This document shows positions 1 through 13,622 of a stretch of DNA of 64,000 bases, piece by piece. The DNA lies in assembly GCF_025195085.2 (NCBI RefSeq), contig NZ_JANAVY020000001.1:496001-560000 (forward strand), written 5' to 3'. This stretch comes from Vibrio intestinalis (lineage in GTDB: Bacteria; Pseudomonadota; Gammaproteobacteria; Enterobacterales; Vibrionaceae). The notes under the pieces are model-generated. The model did no database searches. It worked only from the letters and a program-made list of their open reading frames with translations, and was not told the origin of the DNA. Position 1 is the first letter of the stretch. Every line of letters begins with the position of its first letter. The position numbers and the translations under genes were made by a program.

Positions 1-1965
1 TTGTTCACCATCGAGGTAAACTAACTCGTTCGGATCCAATCTTTTATCGATATCTGAGCGATCTGACACCAAGTAATCCGCACCAACAGAACCATTCCAA
101 TAGGTTGGTCCTGCAACAAATGGCACTGTATTACTTAGTTGAAGAGTGTAAATATCAACATTGAAATCATCCATGTTGGCAAACACATCAACTTTGTTTC
201 CGCCAATATCAAACTCACGAGATTTGATTGAGTCTTTGTTTTTACGTTTCACATAACGTGCGGTCATAGTGAATTGACTGAAGTTATGATCAACCCCGAG
301 CATCAGTTCATCAGCATGAGGCGTTTTAAGTCCCTCAATTTCTGCATAGTTACGCGTATGATCATCATTGAGTTTTAAAATTTCACCCGCAAGCTTCATT
401 CCGGCAAATGAACGACCGTAATAACGGTTTAAGCCCAAATTCAGTCGAGTTGTAGGCAATACTGTCCAACTAGCAGCAAAACGAGAAGCGACGTTATTGT
501 TGTCCAAGTAGTCATCACGGTCGTACCTTACACCCGGTCTGAATGTAAAATCTCCCCACGTAATTGAGTCGTCGATATAGAGAGCATAATTACTATAGCC
601 AGTATGGATATTGCCCGCGCGGATAACCGAAGTTTCATCCAAAAGCACCATATCAAACTCACTCATCTCAATGATATTGCGCTTCTTGCTCTCTTTATCA
701 CGACTAAAATCAAAATCAGTTTTCTGGTAAGACGCTCCCATAGATACGCGATGGTCAGTTTGGCCAAACTTCAACGCATCTAAGGCGTAATCCAGTGCAT
801 AGTTGTAGTTCTGCTGCGTCAGCTGACTATCACCATGACCGCCCGTTTCGAATGCCATATCAGTAGAAACATCGGTGCGAAACTCTACGTAATTGGAATT
901 GGTTTCAGTTGAGTCATAAATATTGTCATACGCCGCAGTGGCGGTTAGCCAGCCGTTACCTAAATACTGATTCCATCGAACGGTTGTACCATAGGCGGAA
1001 TGTGAGTCTGTCGAGTTGCTATCAATGTTATCAGCGAAGTATTTACCTTCTTGATAGTCCGAATAACGAAAACCGACTTCTAACGTGCGATTCACATCCG
1101 GAGTCCAATTAAAGTTCGCTAGCCAGTTATCTGATAAGCGCGTGTGGTCTTGTTTATCTGTCGCACCCTCTTTAGAGATCATTCGTGTTTGCTCAATGGC
1201 TGACTCTCGGCGACTAAAACCAATCACCATACCAATCTCGTCAGTCAGACCCTTTTGAACCGCTATCGAATAGAAATCTTTGCCGTAGTTCGGCTGAAAT
1301 TCAGCATCTGAGCCATTCGGAACTTTACTATCGACGTGACTTTTAATGTGCTCATCAACTTGCATCGATGCCCATGAAGAACGAGTGGTACGATAACGAG
1401 CTTGAACCCCGTCATTACCGTCGTACTGACGAGTTTCAGCAACCACTGCACCACCAGTAAAACCGCCAAATTTGGCTGGTACATTACTGCTATATATTTC
1501 GATACCTTGGAGTAAATTGGCATCTAAGTAATACGCTTGTTCTGAACTTGAGCCAGGAATCGTCTTCATTGCGCCATCAAAAAACGTTTGTTCTGGATCG
1601 AGGTCATTATTAACATTGATACCATCAATCAAATACGCCGTTTGCGATGCATCAGCACCGTTAATTTGAACGGATTCAGGCTTAATCTCACCAGCTTTAA
1701 AGCCATCCGCATCACTTTGAGACAAGCGAACGCTCGGATTCATTTTTATGTAATCGCTCAGGTTACCGTTGCCTGATGGTGTCGATTCGATTTGTTCAGC
1801 ATCAATAGTTTGCTTTGCCGAAAGCTGATCATCACGTTTGTCTTTAACGACAACCGTGGCCGCATTTGTGGATTCAGTTTTATTTGTCGTTTCAGCTTGT
1901 ACCACGGCTGATGACAACACAGCAGCCACGCAAAGAGAAAGAATAGAAGGTTGTAAATGGCTCAT
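1..1965 (-). CDS. TonB-dependent outer-membrane receptor (partial, C-terminal part outside window)
   Basis: The frame is open from ATG 1965 to the window edge, giving 655 residues without a stop. The protein starts with a signal peptide (MSHLQPSILSLCVAAVLSSA, cleavage after ...VVQA) and then has a TonB-box-like ATVVVKD stretch. A plug domain follows at about residues 50-170 (NGADASQTAYLIDGINV, then VPAKFGGFTGGAVVAETR). The rest is alternating beta-barrel sequence. Such receptors import ferric siderophores, haem or other ligands using TonB energy. A Fur box lies just upstream, so iron regulation is likely. The substrate cannot be told from sequence. The missing C-terminal barrel is only a window artefact. 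Confidence 0.88.
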   Translation of the reverse strand, partial: MSHLQPSILSLCVAAVLSSAVVQAETTNKTESTNAATVVVKDKRDDQLSAKQTIDAEQIESTPSGNGNLSDYIKMNPSVRLSQSDADGFKAGEIKPESVQINGADASQTAYLIDGINVNNDLDPEQTFFDGAMKTIPGSSSEQAYYLDANLLQGIEIYSSNVPAKFGGFTGGAVVAETRQYDGNDGVQARYRTTRSSWASMQVDEHIKSHVDSKVPNGSDAEFQPNYGKDFYSIAVQKGLTDEIGMVIGFSRRESAIEQTRMISKEGATDKQDHTRLSDNWLANFNWTPDVNRTLEVGFRYSDYQEGKYFADNIDSNSTDSHSAYGTTVRWNQYLGNGWLTATAAYDNIYDSTETNSNYVEFRTDVSTDMAFETGGHGDSQLTQQNYNYALDYALDALKFGQTDHRVSMGASYQKTDFDFSRDKESKKRNIIEMSEFDMVLLDETSVIRAGNIHTGYSNYALYIDDSITWGDFTFRPGVRYDRDDYLDNNNVASRFAASWTVLPTTRLNLGLNRYYGRSFAGMKLAGEILKLNDDHTRNYAEIEGLKTPHADELMLGVDHNFSQFTMTARYVKRKNKDSIKSREFDIGGNKVDVFANMDDFNVDIYTLQLSNTVPFVAGPTYWNGSVGADYLVSDRSDIDKRLDPNELVYLDGEQ

Positions 1966-1993
1966 GATTTGTAGTTATCAATAACAAGTTATT

Positions 1994-2012
1994 AAGAATG
2001 ATTATCATTAAT
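1994..2012 (-). promoter_or_regulatory. Fur box upstream of the TonB-dependent receptor
   Basis: The perfect palindromic core AATGATAATCATT (minus strand, 1997-2009) is the centre of the 19-bp Fur consensus. It sits about 30 bp before the receptor ATG, where bound Fur would block transcription when iron is plentiful. Confidence 0.82.
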
Positions 2013-2379
2013 GCTATCAATAAGATTTATATTTTGTAAATACCAAGGAAAACCATAAAAGCCACTAAATTTGATTAATCTGCAAGCAACAAATGTTGAT
2101 TAATTGTTTTTATGCTATACAAATAAAGGTGGGTATATTTACTTAGAGCTTTTTAGGAAGCGACCTGATAGCAATACCACACCGTTCAATAAAATCAGAA
2201 AAAACAAGCCAACAGAAACAAATTATTAACAATAATTAGAGTAAATAATTTAATTTATTTTTATTAACTGCGTCTATATTAACCACCCCAAATCATACAA
2301 GCGTTTGCTTTGTCTCGGATATTTCCCCGATTCATGCATAAAACTCGTATCACTCTGCTTTGAACCGGAATTAGAATCA
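2013..2379. other. AT-rich intergenic region without a recognisable gene
   Basis: This stretch separates the TonB receptor start from the his operon terminator. It is AT-rich, has no ORF with a ribosome site, and probably holds the receptor promoter beyond the Fur box. I see no repeat or RNA motif in it. Confidence 0.5.
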
Positions 2380-2418
2380 CAAAAAACAAAGGCCGCGAGT
2401 GTAAACACTCACGGCCTT
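2380..2418 (-). terminator. his operon Rho-independent terminator
   Basis: Read on the minus strand, the arms AAGGCCGTGAGTG and CACTCGCGGCCTT (2389-2418) pair over 13 bp with one G-U wobble and a TTTA loop. A T-rich run TTTGTTTTTT follows. It lies 23 bp after the hisI stop. Confidence 0.9.
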
Positions 2419-2441
2419 AAAAAAGAATCATTGACTAACGT

Positions 2442-3073
2442 TTACTTATGACGCTCCTGTAACTTGTTAATCACATCATTGAACGACAAGCCCTGATCTT
2501 GAAGCAAAACAAATAAGTGGTATATCAGATCTGCTGATTCACAAACTAGCTCCGCCTTGTCACCCGACGTCGCTGCAAGCGCGACTTCAACGCCTTCTTC
2601 GCCCACTTTTTGCGAAATACGCTTGGTGCCACGGGCGTACAAACTGGCTGTATAGGAAGAATCAGGATCGGCATTTTTGCGCTCAGCCAGTAATTGCTCC
2701 AACTGATGAAGCCACACCATCTGAGACTCAGCTTGCTTGTCACCATCCCAGCAGGTTGTCGTCCCTGTATGACAAGTTGGCCCAATCGGATTCACTTTAA
2801 CCAACAATGTATCGTTGTCACAATCCAAAGCTATATTGACTAGGTTCAATACGTTGCCTGATGTCTCGCCTTTGGTCCACAGACGTTCTTTAGTACGAGA
2901 GAAGAATGTCACATGGCCTGTTTGGGCGGTTTTACTGAGCGCATCTTGGTTCATGTAGCCCATCATCAATACTTGGCTTGATTGATTGTCTTGTACAATT
3001 GCCGGGATTAAACCGCCGACTTTTTCCCAATTAATTCGCTCACTCAAGGTAGCGATATCACTTGCTTGAAAAC

Positions 3074-3077
<4 letters not shown>
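2442..3077 (-). CDS. hisI: Bifunctional phosphoribosyl-AMP cyclohydrolase / phosphoribosyl-ATP pyrophosphohydrolase (HisIE)
   Basis: 211 residues, the usual length of the fused enterobacterial/Vibrio enzyme. The N-terminal half is the HisI cyclohydrolase, with [10 protein letters not shown], a GETSGN motif and Cys residues in DCDNDTLL and [12 protein letters not shown] that bind zinc. The C-terminal half, from about residue 115, is the HisE pyrophosphohydrolase ([14 protein letters not shown]). It performs steps 2 and 3 of histidine biosynthesis in the cytoplasm. It is the last gene of the operon and overlaps the hisF stop by 4 bp (ATGA), which indicates translational coupling. Confidence 0.97.
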
Positions 3078-4593
<1,516 letters not shown>

Positions 4594-5208
4594 TTATAAT
4601 TCCAAGAAGTTTTTAATCAATTTAGAGCCCGCTTTGCTCGAACGCTCTGGGTGAAATTGCACACCATAGTAATTGCCACTTTGTACCGCCGCCGTAAATG
4701 GCTGGCCGTACTCACACTCAGCAATGGTGTAGTCACCAACAGGCATGGCAAAACTATGGACAAAATAGAAGTACTCATCTTGCGCAATATCTTTGAAAAG
4801 CGGGTGATCAGGGCTTGGTTTAATTGTGTTCCAACCCATGTGCGGCAGTGGTAAATCGCCCGTTTGCATTAGTTTTACTTCGCCTTCGCAAAGGCCAAGG
4901 CATTCCACCAACTCATCCGCTTTCTGCCCTTTTTCTTGGGATACCTTGCCCAATAACTGCATGCCTAAGCAGATACCAAGCAGCGGCTTTTCAACCTGCT
5001 TAACGAGTTCAATCAGGTTTCGTTGCTGTAGGTTTTGCATTGCTTCACTAGCTGTCCCTACCCCAGGCAAAAACAACTTATCGGCACCAAGAACCACACT
5101 TGGATCTTTTGAAATCGTTACCTGATAGCCAAGACGCTCAATAGCAAATTTAACCGAAGAGATGTTGGCGCAACCGGTATCGATAATGACGACTTTCTGT
5201 TCACTCAT
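4594..5208 (-). CDS. hisH: Imidazole glycerol phosphate synthase, glutamine amidotransferase subunit HisH
   Basis: 204 residues. Class I glutamine amidotransferase triad: nucleophile Cys in [11 protein letters not shown], His and Glu in [10 protein letters not shown] near the C-terminus. The N-terminus [17 protein letters not shown] is typical of HisH. It hydrolyses glutamine and channels ammonia into HisF. The start ATG is preceded by a GAGGAAGGAT ribosome site. Confidence 0.97.
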   Translation of the reverse strand: MSEQKVVIIDTGCANISSVKFAIERLGYQVTISKDPSVVLGADKLFLPGVGTASEAMQNLQQRNLIELVKQVEKPLLGICLGMQLLGKVSQEKGQKADELVECLGLCEGEVKLMQTGDLPLPHMGWNTIKPSPDHPLFKDIAQDEYFYFVHSFAMPVGDYTIAECEYGQPFTAAVQSGNYYGVQFHPERSSKAGSKLIKNFLEL

Positions 5209-5223
5209 AATCCTTCCTCTGCT

Positions 5224-6297
5224 CTACAGCACGCCTTTACTACTTGGTAGTTCGTTACCTTCCACTTTAATCGCTTGGCGCAGCGTACGACCAAATGACT
5301 TAAACAAGCTCTCTATGATGTGGTGATCGTTATCGCCAGCAGAAGAAAGATGCAGCGTACAAGCCAACGTGTCCGTCAACGAACGGAAGAAGTGCACCAC
5401 CATTTCAGTGGAAAAATCGCCAACGAGCTCGCGGCTAAACTTAGCGTCAAACTTCAAGTATGGGCGGCCGGATAAATCCAACGCACATTGCGCCAAACAT
5501 TCATCCATTGGCAAACTGAAACCAAAACGGCCTATGCCACGCTTGTCACCCAGTGCGTCTTTCAGCGCTTGGCCTAAGGCTAGTGCGGTATCTTCAATCG
5601 TGTGGTGATCATCAATGTGTAAATCACCCTCTACCTTGCACTTCATTTGGAAACCGCCGTGCGTCGCGATTTGATCCAGCATGTGGTCGAAGAAACCTAA
5701 ACCAGTGCTGATTTCGTTACCGCCTTGCTCATCTAGGTTGACCATTACTTTAATGTCGGTCTCTTTGGTGGTTCTCACCACTTCCGCGATACGAGCCTTG
5801 ACGGTGAGATCTTTAAGAATCTGTTTCCAACCCATGGTTTCTGGGTTGTATTGAATGCCTCGTATTGCCATGTTTTCAGCAAGTTCAAGGTCAGTTTGTC
5901 TATCACCGATCACCACCGAGTTTTGGAAATCAACTTTGCCTGCTTGCAAGTAGTCTTTCACCATACCTAGGCGTGGCTTACGACACGCACAGCCTTGTTC
6001 TTCAAAGTGTGGACAAATCAAAACATCATCAAACACCACGCCTTGTGAAGAGAAAATCTCCATCATCATGTTGTGCGGTGCATCGAACTCATCTTGAGGA
6101 TAGCTATCTGTACCTAGACCATCTTGGTTGGTCACCATCACTAAACGGTAGCCAGCATCTTGTAGTGATAGCAGGCTAGGAATAACAAACGGCTCTAGCT
6201 TGAGTTTGTCTAAACGGTCTACTTGAAAATCCACCGGAGGCTCAACAATTAAGGTGCCATCACGGTCAATAAAAAGAATTTTTTGCTGTTTGCTCAC
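5224..6297 (-). CDS. hisB: Bifunctional histidinol-phosphatase / imidazoleglycerol-phosphate dehydratase (HisB)
   Basis: 357 residues. The N-terminal HAD phosphatase domain (about 1-165) has the DxD motif in FIDRDGTL and zinc-binding Cys/His in [17 protein letters not shown]. The C-terminal dehydratase domain (about 168-357) has the manganese-binding [14 protein letters not shown] and [14 protein letters not shown] plus ENDHHIIE-like DNDHHIIES. The fused form is usual in enteric and Vibrio species. It performs steps 6 and 8 of the pathway and is fifth in the operon. Confidence 0.97.
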   Translation of the reverse strand: MSKQQKILFIDRDGTLIVEPPVDFQVDRLDKLKLEPFVIPSLLSLQDAGYRLVMVTNQDGLGTDSYPQDEFDAPHNMMMEIFSSQGVVFDDVLICPHFEEQGCACRKPRLGMVKDYLQAGKVDFQNSVVIGDRQTDLELAENMAIRGIQYNPETMGWKQILKDLTVKARIAEVVRTTKETDIKVMVNLDEQGGNEISTGLGFFDHMLDQIATHGGFQMKCKVEGDLHIDDHHTIEDTALALGQALKDALGDKRGIGRFGFSLPMDECLAQCALDLSGRPYLKFDAKFSRELVGDFSTEMVVHFFRSLTDTLACTLHLSSAGDNDHHIIESLFKSFGRTLRQAIKVEGNELPSSKGVL

Positions 6298-6329
6298 TGG
6301 AATATCCTTATTTCAAATTATCTCTATGG

Positions 6330-8679
<2,350 letters not shown>

Positions 8680-8683
8680 CGCT

Positions 8684-9580
8684 TTACTCCATCATTTTTT
8701 CAATTGGAAGTACAAGAATAGAGCTAGCACCGAGTGCTTTTAGTCGCTCCATGGTTTCCCAGAACAGGTTCTCAGTACTCACTAAGTGAACCGCCACGCG
8801 CTGCTTTTCAGCTGACAAAGGCAAGACTGTTGGGTCTTCCGCACCTGGCAGCAGATCTTTGATTTGCTCAAGCTTTTCAACTGGTGCATGTAGCATGATG
8901 TATTTCGATTCTTTCGCCTGTTGTACGCCTTGCATACGTGTCAGCAATTTATTAATCAGCGCAAGCTTATCGGCGTCAAACTCACCAGTACGTTGAATTA
9001 ATGTTGCTTTAGAACGGAAGATAACTTCCGCTTCTTTTAGGCCATTCGCTTCAAGCGTTGCACCGGTAGAAACTAAGTCGGCAATAGCATCGGCTAGACC
9101 AGCGCGAGGAGCAACTTCAACCGAGCCTGTTAACATACATGTCGAGAAAGGCACGCCTTGCTCATCCATGTAAGCTTTGAGAAGTTGAGGATAGGTAGTG
9201 GCGATTCGCTTACCCGCTAAATCTTGTGGGCCGTTGTACTTTTCATCTTTGTTGATTGCGATGGATAAACGGCAACCACCAAAATCTAAACGACGTAACT
9301 GTACAAACTCGTTTGGCTCACCCAAAGCTTTGCGGTCTAGACGAACTTCTTCGAGTTCATTCTCGCCGATAAAGCCTAGGTCTACGACGCCATCCATGAT
9401 CAAACCAGGGATATCGTCGTCACGAACCAGTAACAAATCGATTGGCATATTTAGTGAGTGAACAACTAGACGCTCACCCATGATGTTAAATTTGACGCCG
9501 CACTTTTTCAGCAGTTCTTGACACTCTTTGCTTAGGCGACCTTTCTTTTGAATTGCGATTCTTAGGCGTTGTGTTTGCAT
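8684..9580 (-). CDS. hisG: ATP phosphoribosyltransferase HisG (long form)
   Basis: 298 residues from ATG 9580 ([17 protein letters not shown]). An ATG 18 bp upstream is in frame, but the AGGGA ribosome site better fits 9580. The long form has a C-terminal ACT-like regulatory domain from about residue 225 ([21 protein letters not shown]) that binds histidine for feedback inhibition. PRPP-binding stretch: [14 protein letters not shown]. It is the committed step of the pathway and the first structural gene after the attenuator. Confidence 0.97.
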   Translation of the reverse strand: MQTQRLRIAIQKKGRLSKECQELLKKCGVKFNIMGERLVVHSLNMPIDLLLVRDDDIPGLIMDGVVDLGFIGENELEEVRLDRKALGEPNEFVQLRRLDFGGCRLSIAINKDEKYNGPQDLAGKRIATTYPQLLKAYMDEQGVPFSTCMLTGSVEVAPRAGLADAIADLVSTGATLEANGLKEAEVIFRSKATLIQRTGEFDADKLALINKLLTRMQGVQQAKESKYIMLHAPVEKLEQIKDLLPGAEDPTVLPLSAEKQRVAVHLVSTENLFWETMERLKALGASSILVLPIEKMME

Positions 9581-9637
9581 TGCATTATCCCTGTGCAAAT
9601 ATTTGATATTTATAAACTTTTAAATACATTAGAAATT

Positions 9638-9671
9638 AAAAAACCCTCGGAAGATGTTGGTCTCCCGAGGG
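9638..9671 (-). terminator. his attenuator terminator
   Basis: Minus-strand arms CCCTCGG and CCGAGGG (9644-9671) are followed by six T residues. Upstream copies of CCGGGAG and CTCCCGG (about 9685-9740) can pair in alternative ways, giving the antiterminator and pause hairpins expected for attenuation. It lies between the leader peptide and hisG. Confidence 0.9.
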
Positions 9672-9744
9672 TTAATCTTAAAATCTTTGATTTCTGCCTC
9701 CGGGAGTTTCCTGCCTCCCGGGTATGCGTACATCTCCCGAAAGA

Positions 9745-9777
9745 CTAGACTGGGTGATGGTGATGATGAATGTTCAT
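9745..9777 (-). CDS. hisL: his operon leader peptide HisL (MNIHHHHHPV)
   Basis: Ten codons, ATG AAC ATT then five consecutive His codons (CAT CAT CAC CAT CAC), Pro, Val, stop. When charged tRNA-His is scarce, ribosomes stall on the His run and let the antiterminator form. Leaders of enteric bacteria have seven His codons; five here is shorter but still a clear control run. It is too short for routine gene finding. Confidence 0.92.
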   Translation of the reverse strand: MNIHHHHHPV

Positions 9778-9830
9778 TACAAATTTACGCATACTTATTT
9801 AAGCTCTTTAGTTTCGCTTGGTTGATATCC

Positions 9831-9859
9831 ACACTAACCAAGCCGTTAACTTTTTTCAA
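9831..9859 (-). promoter_or_regulatory. Probable his operon promoter
   Basis: Minus strand TTGAAA (9854-9859), a 17-bp spacer and TAGTGT (9831-9836). It lies about 54 bp upstream of the leader peptide ATG. The -10 is weak, so this is tentative. Confidence 0.45.
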
Positions 9860-9971
9860 CCATTAATTTAAGATTTTTTCCTTTTCACTCAATTTCATCC
9901 ACAAAGGCCATCTTTTAGATAAAAAATAGATACAAATGGTAAAGCAAATAGCGGCCTCGTGAATAACAGGT

Positions 9972-10808
9972 TTAACCAAACAAACGACGCTTCATCCCTG
10001 CCCTTTCTAAGATGCGTGTTGTGATTTCTTCGACGGATAAAGAAGAAGTATTGATGTATGGAATCGCTTCACGCCTAAACAGCGCTTCTACCGTATCTAG
10101 CTCTAACTTGCATTGCTCAGTACTCGCGTATTCACTTCCCGAAAGACGATTTTCGCGTATCTCATTCAAACGCTCAGGATTAATGGTTAAACCAAACAGC
10201 TTGTGACGATGAATTTCAAACTCAGGCAATAAGCGCATCATCTTGACGTCTTCAGCGATGAACGGATAGTTCACCACACGCAAACCAAATTGCATCGCCA
10301 TGTATAAACTGGTTGGTGTTTTACCACTGCGAGAAACCCCAAGTAGAATGATATCAGCCTCATCCAAGCCCTTCAGCGTAATACCATCATCATGGGCAAG
10401 GGTGTACTCGATGGCCGCGATACGATCAAAATAGGTATCCGAATCTTTGCTCACGCTGCGAGAACGTTGCATCTTTGGCTGAGGTTCCATCTGAATATCG
10501 TCTTGCACCTTTTGCACGATACCTTCCAGTACGTCGTAGCAGTGAGCAGACGAATTAAGCAGCATTTCACGAACTTCAGGGACAACAATAGAGATAAACA
10601 CCAATGGCTTAATGGCATTTTGTTGGTAGGAAATTTCAATTTCTTTAATTACATCGGCAGCTTTGTCTTCACTTTCCACAAAGGGAAAGGTTTTCTCATT
10701 AGCTTTTAAGGAAAACTGACCCAAAACAACATGCCCTAAAGTCTCACATGTTATGGCCGTTCCGTCAGAAACATAGAATACATCACGACTTTGGTTATTT
10801 GTTTGCAT
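9972..10808 (-). CDS. ppsR: PEP synthetase regulatory protein PpsR (bifunctional kinase/pyrophosphorylase, DUF299)
   Basis: 278 residues, the family length. P-loop GVSRSGKT at residues 157-164; N-terminal [15 protein letters not shown] is characteristic. The family phosphorylates (ADP-dependent) and dephosphorylates (Pi-dependent) a threonine next to the catalytic histidine of PEP synthase, so adjusting gluconeogenesis. Its target, ppsA, is the divergent neighbour, which supports the assignment. Start ATG 10808. Confidence 0.95.
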   Translation of the reverse strand: MQTNNQSRDVFYVSDGTAITCETLGHVVLGQFSLKANEKTFPFVESEDKAADVIKEIEISYQQNAIKPLVFISIVVPEVREMLLNSSAHCYDVLEGIVQKVQDDIQMEPQPKMQRSRSVSKDSDTYFDRIAAIEYTLAHDDGITLKGLDEADIILLGVSRSGKTPTSLYMAMQFGLRVVNYPFIAEDVKMMRLLPEFEIHRHKLFGLTINPERLNEIRENRLSGSEYASTEQCKLELDTVEALFRREAIPYINTSSLSVEEITTRILERAGMKRRLFG

Positions 10809-11158
10809 TTTTGTTTATTTTTTCAAATTCATTTGAGTAGGATGCTTTACATAATATTAATAAATGAGTTTGGCTTTCAGTTACGTCCCCCACAGCTTTG
10901 AAAATTCTTCGGAGTTTTTTTAAGCCGAAACGTAATCGTTTGCCTTTCATATCAACCACGGAAAGTGGTGATGTTTACTTGCGCCGGAAAATTCGTCCTA
11001 TCTCCTATGGGACGTTGCAGTTAATCGTATTAGCTGCAATACCCTCATATGGGCTAGACGTTAAGTCTTCAAAGACATTGACCAGCAAAAATGAACAGCC
11101 ACCGTCCAAGGTTGACCCTTACCCCTACAAGAAAGCTGCTATGTTTCTGGAGAAATAA
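10809..11158. other. ppsR-ppsA divergent control region and long ppsA leader
   Basis: About 350 bp between the two divergent starts. It must hold both promoters. On the plus strand it has several hairpin-forming stretches: TTCGG/CCGAA near 10908-10935, CCAC-GGAAA-GTGG near 10957-10969, and an 11-bp stem with a CGT loop at 11015-11039. A TTG-started frame covers 10898-11158 and ends exactly at the ppsA ATG, but it has no ribosome site and an unconvincing composition, so I treat it as leader RNA. Confidence 0.5.
11015..11039 (+). other. 11-bp hairpin in ppsA leader
   Basis: Arms TTGCAGTTAAT and ATTAGCTGCAA with one G-U pair and a CGT loop, about 120 nt upstream of the ppsA ATG. No U-run follows, so it is not a plain terminator. 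It may be part of a leader regulatory structure or an operator. Confidence 0.5.
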
Positions 11159-13528
11159 ATGCAAAAGAACACCCTCTGGTTCGATGGACTATCCATGGAT
11201 GACGTTGACAAAGTCGGCGGTAAAAATGCTTCACTTGGTGAAATGGTTTCTAACCTAGCCAATGTTGGTGTATCTGTACCAAACGGTTTTGCGACAACCT
11301 CGTATGCATTCAACCAATTCCTTGACCATGAAGGCTTGGATGAGCGTATTCACCAACTACTTGATGAACTGGACGTTGACAATGTAGAAGCCCTGCGCAA
11401 GACAGGTGCCACCATCCGTCAATGGGTATTAGAAGCCCCGTTCCCTGCGGATCTTGAACAAGATATCCGCGACAACTACCAACAACTGACTGACAATCAT
11501 CCTGAGATTTCTGTTGCGGTTCGCTCCTCTGCCACCGCCGAAGATCTGCCGGATGCCTCATTTGCCGGTCAACAAGAAACGTTCCTAAACGTCAAAGGCA
11601 TTGAAGCGGTATTAGAAGCAACTAAGCATGTTTATGCTTCGCTGTTCAATGACCGCGCAATTTCATACCGAGTACACCAAGGCTTTGATCACCGAGGCAT
11701 TTCGCTGTCGGCTGGTATTCAGCGTATGGTGCGCTCAGATAAGGCCTCTTCTGGCGTCATGTTTACCCTAGACACTGAATCTGGCTTTGACCAAGTGGTG
11801 TTTATCACCTCTTCTTGGGGCTTAGGTGAAATGGTCGTTCAGGGCGCGGTAAACCCTGACGAGTTCTACGTTCACAAACCGATGCTTGAAGCAGGTCAAC
11901 ACGCGATCGTTAAGAAGACCTTCGGCTCTAAGCAGATCAAAATGATCTATGCAAACAGCCAAGAGATTGGTAAGCAAGTAGAAGTTATCGATACTTCCGC
12001 AGAAGAGCGTAATACCTTCTCTCTGAATGACGATGAGATTAAAGAGTTGGCCAAACAAGCAATGATCATCGAGAAGCACTATCAGCGTCCGATGGACATT
12101 GAATGGGCAAAAGATGGTATCGATGGTCAGCTTTACATCGTACAAGCACGCCCTGAGACGGTCTGCTCTCAAAGCGAGCAAAACGTTATTGAGCGTTACG
12201 AGCTGAGTAACAAGGCGGACATTAAAGTGGAAGGCCGTGCGATCGGCCAACGCATTGGTAAGGGCCCTGTACGCATCGTCGACTCGCTAGACCAAATGTC
12301 TCTCGTGCAAGATGGCGATGTCCTCGTTACAGACATGACTGACCCTGATTGGGAGCCAGTGATGAAGAAAGCTTCAGCCATCGTGACTAACCGTGGCGGG
12401 CGAACTTGTCACGCTGCAATCATTGCTCGTGAGCTGGGCATTCCTGCTATCGTCGGTTGTGGTGATGCCACCAGCAAACTCACTGATGGTGAAACAGTGA
12501 CAGTATCGTGCGCAGAAGGCGAAGCGGGTTACGTGTACCAAGGTGAACTCGACTTTGAAATCAAACGTTCTTCCGTTAATGAGCTTCCGCTGCTACCAAC
12601 CAAAGTGATGATGAACGTCGGTAACCCAGACCGTGCATTCGACTTTGCTCAAATTCCAAACGAAGGGGTTGGCCTCGCACGTCTTGAATTTATCATCAAC
12701 AAGATGATTGGTATTCACCCTAAAGCGCTATTGAACTTTGATCAGCAAAGTGACGAATTGAAAGCTGAAATCCGCGAACGTATTCGCGGCTACAAAGATC
12801 CCATCGATTTTTACGTTAGTAAGCTAACCGAAGGCATCGCAACCATCGCGTCGGCCTTCTGGCCAAAACGTGTCATCGTTCGTATGTCTGACTTCAAATC
12901 GAACGAATACAGCAACCTAGTCGGTGGTAAAGATTACGAACCGCATGAAGAAAACCCGATGTTGGGTTTCCGTGGCGCATCTCGTTATATTTCACCGGTA
13001 TTTGTCGACTGTTTCGAGCTGGAAACTCAAGCGATTAAGCGCGTACGTAACGAAATGGGTCTCAAGAACGTTGAAATCATGATTCCATTTGTTCGCACGC
13101 CGGGTGAAGCGGAATCTGTTATCGACCTACTGACTAAGTTTGACCTGCGCCGTGGCGACCAAGGCCTTAAAGTCATCATGATGTGTGAGCTGCCATCTAA
13201 TGCGGTTCTCGCTGACGAGTTCTTGAAGTACTTTGATGGCTTCTCTATTGGTTCAAATGACATGACTCAACTGACCCTTGGTCTTGACCGAGACTCCGGC
13301 GATGTCGCTCACCTATTTGACGAACGAAACCCAGCAGTAAAAGTCATGCTGCAAATGGCCATCGACGCTGCCACCAAAGCAGGTAAATACGTGGGTATTT
13401 GTGGTCAAGGCCCATCCGATCACGATGACCTCGCAGAATGGTTAATGGAGCAAGGCATCAGCTCAGTATCGCTAAACCCAGATACGGTTATCGATACTTG
13501 GTTGAAGCTAGGTAAAGTGAGTAACTAA
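11159..13528 (+). CDS. ppsA: Phosphoenolpyruvate synthase (pyruvate, water dikinase) PpsA
   Basis: 789 residues. It has an N-terminal ATP-grasp pyruvate phosphate dikinase domain ([31 protein letters not shown]), a central phosphohistidine domain with the catalytic His418 in GGRTCHAAI, and a C-terminal PEP/TIM-barrel domain ([25 protein letters not shown]). Thr416, two residues before the active histidine, is the position PpsR modifies in E. coli PpsA. It makes PEP from pyruvate and ATP during growth on three-carbon compounds. Confidence 0.97.
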   Translation: MQKNTLWFDGLSMDDVDKVGGKNASLGEMVSNLANVGVSVPNGFATTSYAFNQFLDHEGLDERIHQLLDELDVDNVEALRKTGATIRQWVLEAPFPADLEQDIRDNYQQLTDNHPEISVAVRSSATAEDLPDASFAGQQETFLNVKGIEAVLEATKHVYASLFNDRAISYRVHQGFDHRGISLSAGIQRMVRSDKASSGVMFTLDTESGFDQVVFITSSWGLGEMVVQGAVNPDEFYVHKPMLEAGQHAIVKKTFGSKQIKMIYANSQEIGKQVEVIDTSAEERNTFSLNDDEIKELAKQAMIIEKHYQRPMDIEWAKDGIDGQLYIVQARPETVCSQSEQNVIERYELSNKADIKVEGRAIGQRIGKGPVRIVDSLDQMSLVQDGDVLVTDMTDPDWEPVMKKASAIVTNRGGRTCHAAIIARELGIPAIVGCGDATSKLTDGETVTVSCAEGEAGYVYQGELDFEIKRSSVNELPLLPTKVMMNVGNPDRAFDFAQIPNEGVGLARLEFIINKMIGIHPKALLNFDQQSDELKAEIRERIRGYKDPIDFYVSKLTEGIATIASAFWPKRVIVRMSDFKSNEYSNLVGGKDYEPHEENPMLGFRGASRYISPVFVDCFELETQAIKRVRNEMGLKNVEIMIPFVRTPGEAESVIDLLTKFDLRRGDQGLKVIMMCELPSNAVLADEFLKYFDGFSIGSNDMTQLTLGLDRDSGDVAHLFDERNPAVKVMLQMAIDAATKAGKYVGICGQGPSDHDDLAEWLMEQGISSVSLNPDTVIDTWLKLGKVSN

Positions 13529-13542
13529 CCCACTCCCTATAT

Positions 13543-13577
13543 AAAAAATCCCCAAGCCATCGCTTGGGGATTTTTTT
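13543..13577 (+). terminator. ppsA terminator
   Basis: Arms ATCCCCAAG and CTTGGGGAT around a CCATCG loop, flanked by A-run and T-run, 15 bp past the ppsA stop. The symmetric A/T flanks allow it to end transcription from the convergent transporter gene as well. Confidence 0.93.
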
Positions 13578-13622
13578 ATCAGAGATAGGAAAATTTATCC
13601 CTTTAAATCGATGATTTAGTGC

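Noticed and set aside
10898..11158. An 86-codon frame ending exactly at the ppsA start
   Set aside because: It begins with TTG without a ribosome site, its composition is unlike the neighbouring genes, and it overlaps several hairpins. More likely leader RNA.
11822..12250. A 142-codon frame antisense to ppsA
   Set aside because: Shadow of the strongly codon-biased ppsA gene; no start signals.
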